Source: an uncultured Eubacterium sp. (GTDB lineage: Bacteria; Bacillota; Clostridia; Lachnospirales; Lachnospiraceae). From it: a DNA stretch of 28,699 nucleotides. The position numbers and the translations under genes are program-made. The stretch is taken from contig CAJTVR010000058.1 of the NCBI GenBank assembly GCA_910580075.1, forward strand, positions 1 to 28,699, read 5' to 3'. The notes under the pieces were generated by a model, which was given only the letters and a program-made list of their open reading frames with translations, did no database searches and had not been told where the DNA came from. Positions 1-6,643 of this stretch are shown here, in pieces. Each line of letters starts with the position of its first letter. Within the stretch, counting starts at the first letter, position 1.

Positions 1-37
1 TGATGTAAAATTCAACAGCATATTTTACAACAGTATT

Positions 38-241
38 TTAGTGAGCGCCCCATATGGATTTCGAGAGGCTCCCGGTCTTGAAGAGGACGAAGCACAGCAG
101 CACCGTGTACCCCACGCAGGTCCAATGGCCTCATCAGGTCGCCGCCCGCCGCGATACCCTGCACCAGCACGGCATGCAGACCGTAATCAGCATCCCCTGG
201 AACCCCACGGCAAAAAGGTTGAAATAGTTGTGCCCCCATGT
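38..241 (-). pseudogene. VirB6/TrbL-like conjugal transfer membrane protein, C-terminal remnant
   Basis: Read on the minus strand, three frames join into one recognisable membrane-protein tail: WGHNYFNLFAVGFQGMLITV, then after a frame change AVLVQGIAAGGDLM, then after another change GYTVLLCFVLFKTGSLSKSI ending GAH and a stop at 38-40. From memory this matches the end of the VirB6/TrbL-like conjugation proteins (CD1112 type) of clostridial integrative conjugative elements, which form part of the mating channel in the membrane. At least two one-base losses break the frame, near the VCM/AVLVQ joint and at ATTGG (ATTTGG expected before ACC TGC). The rest of the gene is absent or beyond the window edge. 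The family call rests on pattern memory, not a search; the frame breaks are visible directly. Confidence 0.5.
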
Positions 242-285
242 GCCCGGCCTCCCGGTTGGCGATGTGAGATGGTATAATAAAGTTG

Positions 286-711
286 TAAACAGCGCCAGTG
301 CTGCATGCGTTGATGGGAATTAGTGATGCAGCGCAGGCTCCAGGAAAGAATGGGAACATTTATTTTACAGATTCTTTGCTTATCAAGGGCACGGATATTC
401 TGCATCCTATGAATACCGGCTGTTTTTCCCTGGTGGCAAGCGGAACTTATGAGATTTCGTATCATACGATTGGCACTAATGCGTCCGTTCTTAATACGCC
501 GGTTCTGGTCGGTGTGCATCTTACCGCTAATCATGATGTAATTCCTGGAACAACTTCCTTAGCGACTGTCAGTTTGGCAGATCAAAAGGTGGATCTTTCC
601 GGGACTGCATTTATAACGGTAACTACTGTACCGGTTGAGATCGCACTGATGACGGAGACTATGTATGGACGGTTTACCAATTCATCCATAACCATCCGCA
701 AGCTGGATTAA
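286..711 (+). pseudogene. TNF-like / BclA-type C-terminal domain fragment
   Basis: An open frame after a TAA at 286-288 runs to 711 and could start at GTG 298, but no good ribosome site precedes it. The product is beta-rich, with FSLVASGTYEISYHTIG followed by hydrophobic strands and IPGTTS. This is the layout of the TNF-like C-terminal domains of BclA-like collagenous spore-surface proteins and some phage fibres. Such proteins normally carry a signal or anchor region and a Gly-X-Y collagen stretch before this domain; neither is present, and the 250 bases upstream belong to a different remnant on the other strand. I read it as an orphaned C-terminus cut off by rearrangement. A short expressed protein is possible but unsupported. 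Confidence 0.45.
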
Positions 712-728
712 GGATAACGAAACAAAAG

Positions 729-794
729 AATCGATGAATCGATTTACGAAAGGCCGGCCGAAAGCTTTACAGGCCGGCCAAATCGGTTCGATTC
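729..794. repeat. Cluster of short palindromes forming a large potential hairpin
   Basis: AATCGAT occurs at 729-735 and 737-743, AGGCCGGCC at 751-759 and 771-779, with AAAGCTTT at 761-768 between the latter. Each contains a perfect palindrome. The outer bases also pair: GAATCGATTT (736-745) against AAATCG-gtt-CGATTC (780-794), so the whole block can fold as one hairpin. No T-run follows, so it is not a normal intrinsic terminator. It lies about 270 bases beyond the 3' end of the serine recombinase gene. Confidence 0.55.
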
Positions 795-1064
795 TGTACG
801 GATAATGACAGAGGATGTGACATATGCGATTTTGGCCGGGATGCAGTCTGCAGGCCGCTGAAAACACCGTAAAAAATCATGGATACAATTGATGAACTGG
901 AAAAATTTTCAGAAACCGGCGCTTCGCTGTCCTCTGCGACAGATATAGAAAGTGACTGCCGATTTCTCACCAGTGGAGTCAATCCCATACATTGACTGTG
1001 TTCTCTACGGCAGACGGGATTATCTTCGGATTCTGTTTCCTGACCTGCCGAAGAACAGTTAGCT
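795..1064. other. Intergenic stretch with no supported gene
   Basis: Between the palindrome cluster and the recombinase stop I see no convincing gene. Short frames exist, for example a 38-codon frame from ATG 880, but none has a strong ribosome site or a recognisable family. It may contain more debris of the mobile element. Confidence 0.4.
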
Positions 1065-2672
1065 TCAGATTTTCCTGCCGGCTTTGAAATCGTATGCCGC
1101 CAGACTGCCGAAATCGTGTTTCAAATAGATGTCAGCATTTCCGTCTTTATCTACAATGATTTTTTCAATCAGGACCTCTATGTCTGTCCGGGTCAGATTT
1201 TTTTGTTCCAGCACTTCATTCAGAATATCCAGCGGGGTCTGCAGACTGGGTCTGGCTGCTGCAGCTGGAATGTAAGGTTCTTTCGTCAAATCCTGCAGAG
1301 TTTTTTCAATGGCACAGATACGTTCCATTTTTTCAGTCTGCACAGAGGCGTATGTTTCATTGATGATTTCAGTCATCCCTGGATTTTCCGTAAGTTCCTT
1401 TATTTTTTGTGTAATCAGTGTTTTCAGTTCTTTCCTGATACTTTCCAGCTCTTTCTTAAGTCTCTGCCTGCTGTCGTCTGCGGAGTAAGAGGGAGCCTTT
1501 AAATTTGACAGGTTGAAATTTTGTATGATATCTGCCAGGGAGTCACGGCAGAGGGTGAGATATTTAACCAAAGCATCCGTCAGGGTTTCTTCTGCCACCA
1601 GATGGGCATGTGCACAAAACTGTTTACCCTTTTTGTTATAAGTGCCGCACACATAATATTTTCTGCGATTCGGGCGGTTGATTGCGGTCAGCTTCATTCC
1701 GCAGTCTTTGCAGTACAGACACCCGGAAAAGAGATTGACATGTTTTCTCTGGCCCCGGTACTGGCTGTGATGGCGGCTGTCTTTCACTTCAAAGAGAAGT
1801 TTCATGGTATCATCATCAAATATTTTCGGATGGTGGTCCGGGAATACATACTGCTGGTCTTTGGAAATTTTTTTGTCTTTGCCATTGATGGTCATCCGCT
1901 CTCTTTTGTGGGTTCGGAGTATGCCGTTGTGATAATCGTTAAAAAGAGTATCTTTCACCATGCCATAACTCCACATATAGGCGACTTTCCGGTGATAGGG
2001 CAGGCCCAGAGCCTGGAAGCGTTCCCTTTGCAGCATGGTAGGAGTGGGGACACCCCGGTCTGAAAGTATTTCTGCAATCTTTCGTATGCCGTTCCCTTCC
2101 AGATAAAGGTCTTTTTCAAGGTTCAGGATGGCGGCGGCTTCTTCATCAATTAAAACGATCTGCTTATTCAGCGGGTGTCTTGTGTAACCGAATGGGGGAA
2201 CGCATTTCAGTGTGCCGTTTTCCTGCTCCATTTTCTTGATTCGTTTTACCTTTCTGCTCGTGTTCTTTACATGGCGTTCATTATCCCATGTTTTGATTCC
2301 GATAATATCATCATCACAACAGAGGGAATCATAGCTGTCATCGATCAGAATCACGCGCTTTCCCTGTTCTTCCATTTCTTCGAGAAAAAGCAGCACTTTT
2401 GCATTATGCCGGCCGATTCGTGAAAGGTCTTTCGCCACAATCACATCTATAGAGGCGAGATTGGACATCATGTTCTGAAACTGGGGACGGTTGAAAGAAT
2501 AACCGGAAATGCCGTCGTCTTCGTAGATGTGGCGTACAATCATGTTGTTTTCTTCCGCGTATTTCTGGATAATCAGCTTCTGGTTTTCGATAGAGGAATA
2601 ATTTCTCTTGTTATCGTCTCTGGAAAGGCGGACATAACCGTCTATTACTGTGGGAGTATGGATTGATGTCAT
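1065..2672 (-). CDS. Large serine recombinase (TnpX/DUF4368-type site-specific recombinase)
   Basis: This 535-residue protein is a full-length large serine recombinase, which cuts and rejoins DNA through a covalent phosphoserine link to excise or integrate mobile elements. The N-terminal resolvase domain begins YVRLSRDD, with the nucleophile at Ser17, followed by SIENQKLII, EDDGISG and KDLSRIGRHN with its catalytic arginines. The recombinase domain follows (about 150-270, with PFGYTRHP). A zinc ribbon lies at about 316-355 (CLYCKDCG, then YVCGTYNKKGKQFC), followed by a long coiled coil with Lys/Glu-rich helices. The ATG at 2672 has AAGGAGG about 12 bases upstream. It is the only intact mobility gene here and sits among remnants of a conjugative element, whose integrase it may have been. 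The catalytic core looks intact. Confidence 0.93.
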   Translation of the reverse strand: MTSIHTPTVIDGYVRLSRDDNKRNYSSIENQKLIIQKYAEENNMIVRHIYEDDGISGYSFNRPQFQNMMSNLASIDVIVAKDLSRIGRHNAKVLLFLEEMEEQGKRVILIDDSYDSLCCDDDIIGIKTWDNERHVKNTSRKVKRIKKMEQENGTLKCVPPFGYTRHPLNKQIVLIDEEAAAILNLEKDLYLEGNGIRKIAEILSDRGVPTPTMLQRERFQALGLPYHRKVAYMWSYGMVKDTLFNDYHNGILRTHKRERMTINGKDKKISKDQQYVFPDHHPKIFDDDTMKLLFEVKDSRHHSQYRGQRKHVNLFSGCLYCKDCGMKLTAINRPNRRKYYVCGTYNKKGKQFCAHAHLVAEETLTDALVKYLTLCRDSLADIIQNFNLSNLKAPSYSADDSRQRLKKELESIRKELKTLITQKIKELTENPGMTEIINETYASVQTEKMERICAIEKTLQDLTKEPYIPAAAARPSLQTPLDILNEVLEQKNLTRTDIEVLIEKIIVDKDGNADIYLKHDFGSLAAYDFKAGRKI

Positions 2673-2695
2673 TATAAAAATCGTCCTCCTTGTCT

Positions 2696-2747
2696 TGCTG
2701 CCGGCTGTATTTTAATATAGGCAGGATAATACAGTGCTGCCGGCTGT
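2696..2747. repeat. 13-bp direct repeat just upstream of the recombinase gene
   Basis: TGCTGCCGGCTGT occurs at 2696-2708 and again, identically, at 2735-2747, 39 bases apart start to start. Each copy contains the palindrome GCCGGC. The repeats lie between the recombinase start (2672) and the stop of the small gene at 2747, where a promoter or the recombinase's own binding site would be expected. They could be an operator or part of an attachment site; which is unknown. Confidence 0.6.
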
Positions 2748-2932
2748 CAGTGAAAATGGCTGCGGACCAAATCACGCAGCCCGTTTTCCATTGCCTGGCT
2801 GCCCTCGATCATAGTAACGACCAGATACCCCTGTCTGCTAAGGATTTCCTTTTTCTTTGCGGTTTCAGAAATATCAGAATCTTTTTTCAGAAGTAAATAG
2901 CAAACCTCCTTTTTCGTTCTTATGACAATCAC
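2747..2932 (-). CDS. Small unknown protein upstream of the recombinase
   Basis: A 61-codon frame from GTG 2932 lies in the same direction as the recombinase, whose start is about 75 bases beyond its stop. The product has charged N-terminal and helical segments (IRTKKEVCYLLLKKDSDIS, SETAKKKEILSRQGYLVVT) and no motif I recognise. AGGA sits seven bases before the GTG. A much stronger ribosome site (AAAGGAGG) lies inside the frame, around codons 7-10, but no ATG follows it at a usable distance, so either the start is unusual or the original gene was altered. It may be an element-encoded accessory gene such as a recombination directionality factor, but that is a guess from position only. Confidence 0.4.
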   Translation of the reverse strand: MIVIRTKKEVCYLLLKKDSDISETAKKKEILSRQGYLVVTMIEGSQAMENGLRDLVRSHFH

Positions 2933-3142
2933 CTCAAATTCCTGCTTCTTATCATTGTATGAAAAACAAGGCTTATCCTATCAATTTTATTACGTACAGC
3001 ATATCCGGTTTTGGACTTTTTATATAAGAAAGTGCCAAAAGTATGCCGTTTTATCACATAGCTCTTTTGACACTTCTTTCAATCTTAAACAGCGTATGCA
3101 TCTATGAAATACGCTATTCAGATGCAAACTGGCCTTCGTATG

Positions 3143-3424
3143 CAAGCCCGGCTTGGCAGAGACCAGCTTCCAGAAATCTGTATCTTCATCAAAGTCTGCT
3201 CCAGAGACTTCCACAATTTGTTCAAACCCGATGACCTTTTCACATAAAATGGTCTTTCCCATTTTGGAGGGGCCTGCCAGAGAAGTCAGAAATCCGGATA
3301 CCCTGATGGCCTGCATCAGCCGGATTTCATAGGGCAGGCCGGAAACGGCAGATTTTCGTGATATATAGGTGTATTCGGGAAATGCTCCGGGACGAAAGAC
3401 ATCTTCTGCTCTGTCCGCCAGCAT
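3143..3424 (-). pseudogene. AAA-type ATP-binding protein, N-terminal remnant
   Basis: From ATG 3424 on the minus strand about 94 residues resemble the start of a P-loop ATPase. A region reading AFPEYTYISRKS is followed by a Walker A motif, GPSKMGKT, and then VIGFEQIVEVSGADFDEDTD. Family resemblance fades after SAKPGL near 3143. The frame runs on to 3020 with sequence that does not look like the family. Walker B, sensor and C-terminal regions are missing, so the protein cannot be a working ATPase. Proteins with this start are common on accessory elements of gut Clostridia, often as large ATPases of unknown role. The neighbouring acetyltransferase remnant starts in the opposite direction 80 bases away. 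Confidence 0.55.
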
Positions 3425-3503
3425 TCGAAAGGACTGGATTTGCTGTAGAAATATCCGTTCTTCTGTGCTATGCTTATGTTCAAAAACGCAAAGGAGTAAG
3501 AAA

Positions 3504-3608
3504 ATGGTCATTCGGGAATACCAGCAGACCGATTGTGAAAAACTGGCTGATTTATTTTACAGCACAGTCCATACGGTCAATGCAAAGGATTACACAAAAG
3601 AGCAGCTG
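3504..3608 (+). pseudogene. GNAT acetyltransferase, N-terminal remnant
   Basis: ATG 3504, preceded by AAGGAG at a normal distance, opens a frame beginning MVIREYQQTDCEKLADLFY and continuing through TVHTVNAKDYTKEQL. This is the typical first 35 residues of a GNAT N-acetyltransferase: the first strand and helices ahead of the acetyl-CoA site. After codon 35 the sequence no longer resembles the family, and the frame ends at 3660. The acetyl-CoA binding motif (R/QxxGxG/A) is absent, so no activity is expected. Start signals are intact and the rest is gone, which points to deletion rather than slow drift. Confidence 0.6.
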
Positions 3609-3808
3609 TCAGGCAGTGTCCATGATTTTGTTTACGGAAGTAAATGCTGTTATCCTGTCTGAACAGTACAATAGACTGACAGTCTGACAGCTGTTCAGTA
3701 TAATGCAATCGAATAACAAAACAAAGTCTTCTCAAAACAGGATTTAGCAGAAGGATTACCGGCGTTAGAAAACCGGACAGAAGCGGAATGAAAGGGGCAG
3801 GACTGCAT

Positions 3809-4419
3809 ATGAAACGGTTATTTTTACTGGAAGATGATCTGAGTTTAATCAACGGGCTTACGTTTGCTGTAAAAAAACAGGGATATGAAATCGATGCTGC
3901 CCGCACCGCGCTGGGAGCGGATATATTATGGAAAAACGGAAAATATGATCTGGTGATTCTGGATGTATCGCTTCCGGATGGCTCCGGTTTTGAATTGACA
4001 TTGGCGGTGACGATTATATGACAAAACCTTTTAAACTGGCAGTATTTCTCTCCAGGATTCATGCGCTGCTGCGCAGGAGTGAAAATTTCAATACGGCTGA
4101 TACAGGGTTAAATTCTGCAGCTATCTGTATCAGGCTGCTGAAAGGAGAGGTTTACAGACAGGGGAAACTGCTGGATCTGACAGCGAGTGAATATAAACTG
4201 TTATGCCTGTTCATGGAACATCCCGGCCAGATCCTTTCACAGGAACAGATTTTAGCGAAGCTATGGGATTGTAATGAAGACTATATATACAGTAATTCCC
4301 TTACCGTATATATCCGCAGGCTCCGCACAAAAATCAAGGACAATCCAAAAGAACCGAAACGGATTGTTACTGTTCGCGGCATGGGCTATAAATGGAATGC
4401 GGAGGCTTCGGGCATATGA
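3809..4419 (+). pseudogene. OmpR-family response regulator with internal frameshifting deletion
   Basis: The N-terminal part (from ATG 3809, MKRLFLLEDDLSLINGL) has the acidic pair and the phosphorylation site in VILDVSLPDGSGFEL. At about 4000 it jumps straight to IGGDDYMTKPFKL in another frame. A normal receiver has roughly 30 residues between these points, including the conserved Thr/Ser, and they are missing. The second half then reads through a complete winged-helix output domain (about 4140-4419: LDLTASEYKLLCLFMEHPG, SLTVYIRRLRTKIKD, VRGMGYKW). The deletion therefore removes part of the receiver and shifts the frame. The DNA-binding half could be made from ATG 4018 as a stand-alone protein, but I consider the gene broken. 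It overlaps the start of the kinase remnant. Confidence 0.75.
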
Positions 4420-4915
4420 TGAAAATATTTGCAGACAGAAAAATCAAATCTCTTTTTGACGGCAAGGGAACAGCATAAAATCCTGGAAAATGCCATAGAG
4501 CAGATTACAGAATATATATCCGGCAGTAAAGAACTCTCTATTGAGTGCAGCGAAGAGGGCGAGCTGTACAGGCTGTTCCATGAGGTTCATTCTCTGGCTT
4601 TAATTTTAAATGCCCACGCAGAGAATGAAAAAAACGCAAAGAAATTTCTGCGCAATACGATTTCAGATATTTATGGTTCAGATTACAGTAAAGGATAACG
4701 GCAGCGGCATACACCCGGAGGATCTGCATCATATTTTCAAGCGCTTTTACCGCAGCCGTTTTTCTAAAGATACACAGGGGATCGGGCTTGGCCTGTCGCT
4801 TACGAAGGCGATTGCAGAAGCCCATAACGGGACGATTGAAGCTGACAGCACGCCTGGTGCTGGAAGTTCTTTTGTAATGAATTTTCTGAATCCTGCAGAT
4901 TTGCAGGGGGATTAG
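4416..4915 (+). pseudogene. Sensor histidine kinase with two internal deletions
   Basis: Three pieces of one kinase lie in order. Piece one, from ATG 4416, is MMKIFADRKIKSLF, the usual cytoplasmic start before the first membrane helix. Piece two, in another frame from about 4457, reads LTAREQHKILENAIEQI through KKFLRNTISDI, the helix just before the phosphorylated histidine. Piece three, from about 4671, has the ATPase boxes DNGSGI, FKRFYRS and QGIGLGLSL and ends at 4915. The membrane and sensing region, the SHQLKTP histidine box and the N box are all gone. Such a protein could neither sense nor autophosphorylate. It overlaps the broken response regulator by four bases, the original operon arrangement. 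A terminator follows. Confidence 0.75.
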
Positions 4916-4925
4916 TTACAGACGT

Positions 4926-4962
4926 CAGCCGTCACTAGCGGTAGTGGCGGCTGTTTCTTTTT
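4926..4962 (+). terminator. Intrinsic terminator after the two-component remnants
   Basis: CAGCCGTCAC pairs with GTGGCGGCTG (ten pairs, one T-G wobble) around an eight-base loop, followed by TTTCTTTTT. This is a classic rho-independent terminator on the plus strand and has outlasted the decay of the genes it served. Confidence 0.8.
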
Positions 4963-5012
4963 CAAAATCTGATGAAACAAATTCGCAAGAACAGCAGTTC
5001 TATGAAGTGGAA

Positions 5013-5600
5013 TTATTTATAAAACGCAATATAACCAGCTTCTTTTGGGTGGTCTGCAATCAGGACATCTCTTTCTTTTAACACATTACATGCAATCATT
5101 AAATCAGCTCCTGCGGATATAAAATTAACAATCATAGTAAGAAAAGACACTGTACCCGGATATATAAAAAGGAAACATACGCTGCCAAAACCTAATACTG
5201 CAAAAGGAGCTAAAACGCCAGATAAATATGGTTTCTTTTCTAATGCTGCTTTGCAGGCACAGCTTGGCATCATTGCGTTAATATTAAAGCGAACCGCATT
5301 CCAGCCTTTTCCGCTTGCAGCTGCCCAGCCTGCACCATGTAATAATTCATGTATAACTACTGAAACTGCAATAACTGCTATAAATATGAGATAAAATGAA
5401 AGACCGCTTACCTCTAACAAATATGCTCTTTCAACAAGCAAAAAACGATACAGCAGGCCAAAAACTATTACAAATGGAAGTGCATATAAAACACCTAAAA
5501 TCATTGCCTTTCCAGAAGTAATAGTAACATCTTTTTCATGATAACCCTGTTCATGTAATTGTGCTTTTATTTTTTCAAAATTTTCGCTGTGTTTATCCAT
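5013..5600 (-). CDS. DUF3267 membrane protein, zinc-metallopeptidase-like
   Basis: This 195-residue integral membrane protein has about four hydrophobic segments (near 32-55, 66-84, 125-148 and 150-172). At the end of the second is HELLHG (His84, Glu85, His88), the zinc motif of metallopeptidases. Asp166 in ISAGADLMIA is a possible third ligand, and the C-terminal ADHPKEAGYI is also typical of DUF3267. The family resembles site-2-protease-type intramembrane peptidases, but I know of no established substrate. ATG 5600 has GAGGAGGG at a good distance. A strong promoter lies upstream at 5703-5731, leaving a leader of about 95 bases. The gene looks intact and independently transcribed within an otherwise decayed region. 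Confidence 0.85.
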   Translation of the reverse strand: MDKHSENFEKIKAQLHEQGYHEKDVTITSGKAMILGVLYALPFVIVFGLLYRFLLVERAYLLEVSGLSFYLIFIAVIAVSVVIHELLHGAGWAAASGKGWNAVRFNINAMMPSCACKAALEKKPYLSGVLAPFAVLGFGSVCFLFIYPGTVSFLTMIVNFISAGADLMIACNVLKERDVLIADHPKEAGYIAFYK

Positions 5601-5702
5601 TAGATTACCCTCCTCAAATATTAACTTATCGTTTTTTGCAGATGCGGTTCCCCTAAAATGAAAACGATTCCTTATGCCTCCTGTTCATTAAATCTTAAAT
5701 TG

Positions 5703-5731
5703 AGTATAAATTATTTTTATTTAAATGTCAA
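5703..5731 (-). promoter_or_regulatory. Sigma-A promoter for the DUF3267 gene
   Basis: On the minus strand TTGACA (5726-5731) and TATACT (5703-5708) are separated by exactly 17 A/T-rich bases. The leader between it and the gene holds an AGGAGG near 5673 with no start codon at a usable distance, possibly the leftover of a lost gene. Confidence 0.75.
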
Positions 5732-5745
5732 TTATTTCATACTTT

Positions 5746-6429
5746 TTAACCTGAAAATATTTCCTGTTTTTTAGCAGCCCCACGATTCGGGCTCGGCTTT
5801 ACTCCCGATGAAGCGATGACTCTGGCAGAGTGAGTAAAGTGTTCCAATGTTACATCGTGGCTGGGCATACCCCCTGCCCGGCCTCCCAGCACATCAGCGC
5901 CCTTTAAATCTGACAGCTTAAAATCATCCATTTTTTCCCGTGCCACAATGAAATTTCCTGCACGCTGTGTCAGCTGTGCGAAATTGACAACTGCGTCAGC
6001 GGCTCCTTCATTATAAGTATAGACAGTAGTTTCCGGGCCCATAAATCCGATATCTGCTTCCCCGGACAGCAGAGCTGCCATAACTTTATCAGCGCCGAAT
6101 CCGGTAACCAGTTCGAGATGAATGCCGTTTTCTTCGAAATACCCGTTTTCAATGGCGGCATACATTGGTGCATAAAAAATAGAATGGGCTACTTCATTTA
6201 AAGTAACGCGGACAGCTTCCGTGCCGGTATCATCTGCATCTTTTGCAGCATCTGTCTGTGTATCATCTGCTGCGGACCTGCTGTCATCTTTTTCTGACGA
6301 TACTGCCTCCTGCAGTTTCGGCCTGCCTGTGTTACTGGTGCTGTCTGCGTCTTTTCCGCACCCGGCCAGCATACAGACAGCCAGTACCGTGATCAAAAGG
6401 AGTGCAGAGAGATGTTTTTTCAGATTCAT
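5746..6429 (-). pseudogene. ABC transporter solute-binding lipoprotein (NMT1/SsuA-like), C-terminally truncated
   Basis: The N-terminus is a lipoprotein signal: KK, a hydrophobic core, then LAGC with the lipid-bearing Cys24. A Ser/Asp-rich linker follows (about 25-70). The binding domain starts VRVTLNEVAHSIFYAPMYAA, then IENGYFEENGI and GADIGFMGPE-like sequence (here EADIGFMGPETTVY), characteristic of NMT1/THI5-like and SsuA-type proteins that deliver small organic solutes to an ABC permease. Resemblance ends at about residue 190 (GGRAGGMPSHD). The last 35 or so residues are unrelated, and the full family is usually well over 300 residues. The second lobe is lost, and no permease or ATPase gene is nearby. 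A secreted fragment could be made but should not bind ligand normally. Confidence 0.7.
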
Positions 6430-6457
6430 AAAAGACTCCTGTGACTGGATTTGATAT

Positions 6458-6486
6458 AGTATACTGTGAAAATCCGAAAATGTGCA
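6458..6486 (-). promoter_or_regulatory. Possible promoter for the lipoprotein gene
   Basis: On the minus strand TGCACA (6481-6486, four of six matches) and TATACT (6458-6463) are 17 bases apart, with the lipoprotein start 29 bases downstream of the -10. It abuts the candidate purM promoter back to back. Confidence 0.35.
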
Positions 6487-6515
6487 TTGAAATTTTCTGC
6501 AAGTTATGGCATTAT
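6487..6515 (+). promoter_or_regulatory. Possible promoter for purM
   Basis: TTGAAA (6487-6492) and CATTAT (6510-6515) are 17 bases apart. The leader to purM is about 120 bases and contains a small hairpin, AATCTG-AGTTA-CAGATT near 6559-6575. I see no purine, ZTP or other known riboswitch core in it. Confidence 0.35.
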
Positions 6516-6643
6516 GGATAGAAACATGACTGCTGCCTTTTGAATCTGGCAGATGATGTAATCTGAGTTACAGATTCAGCCGGAAAGAAGCATGCGCCGG
6601 ATGGCAGTATCGTTACCGCATAGAATCAACAGGAGGGATTATC

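Noticed and set aside
41..277. A 78-codon plus-strand frame and two overlapping 115-codon minus-strand frames at the left edge
   Set aside because: The minus strand holds a frame-broken conjugation protein tail; the single-frame readings carry no recognisable sequence.
767..988. Minus-strand frame of 73 codons after the palindrome cluster
   Set aside because: No ribosome site or family features; it overlaps palindromes and looks random.
3577..4062. 161-codon minus-strand frame
   Set aside because: It is a shadow of the acetyltransferase and response regulator remnants, which are clear on the plus strand.
6516..6643. Possible purine-sensing or ZTP riboswitch ahead of purM
   Set aside because: None of the conserved cores of those classes could be found; only a small hairpin is present.
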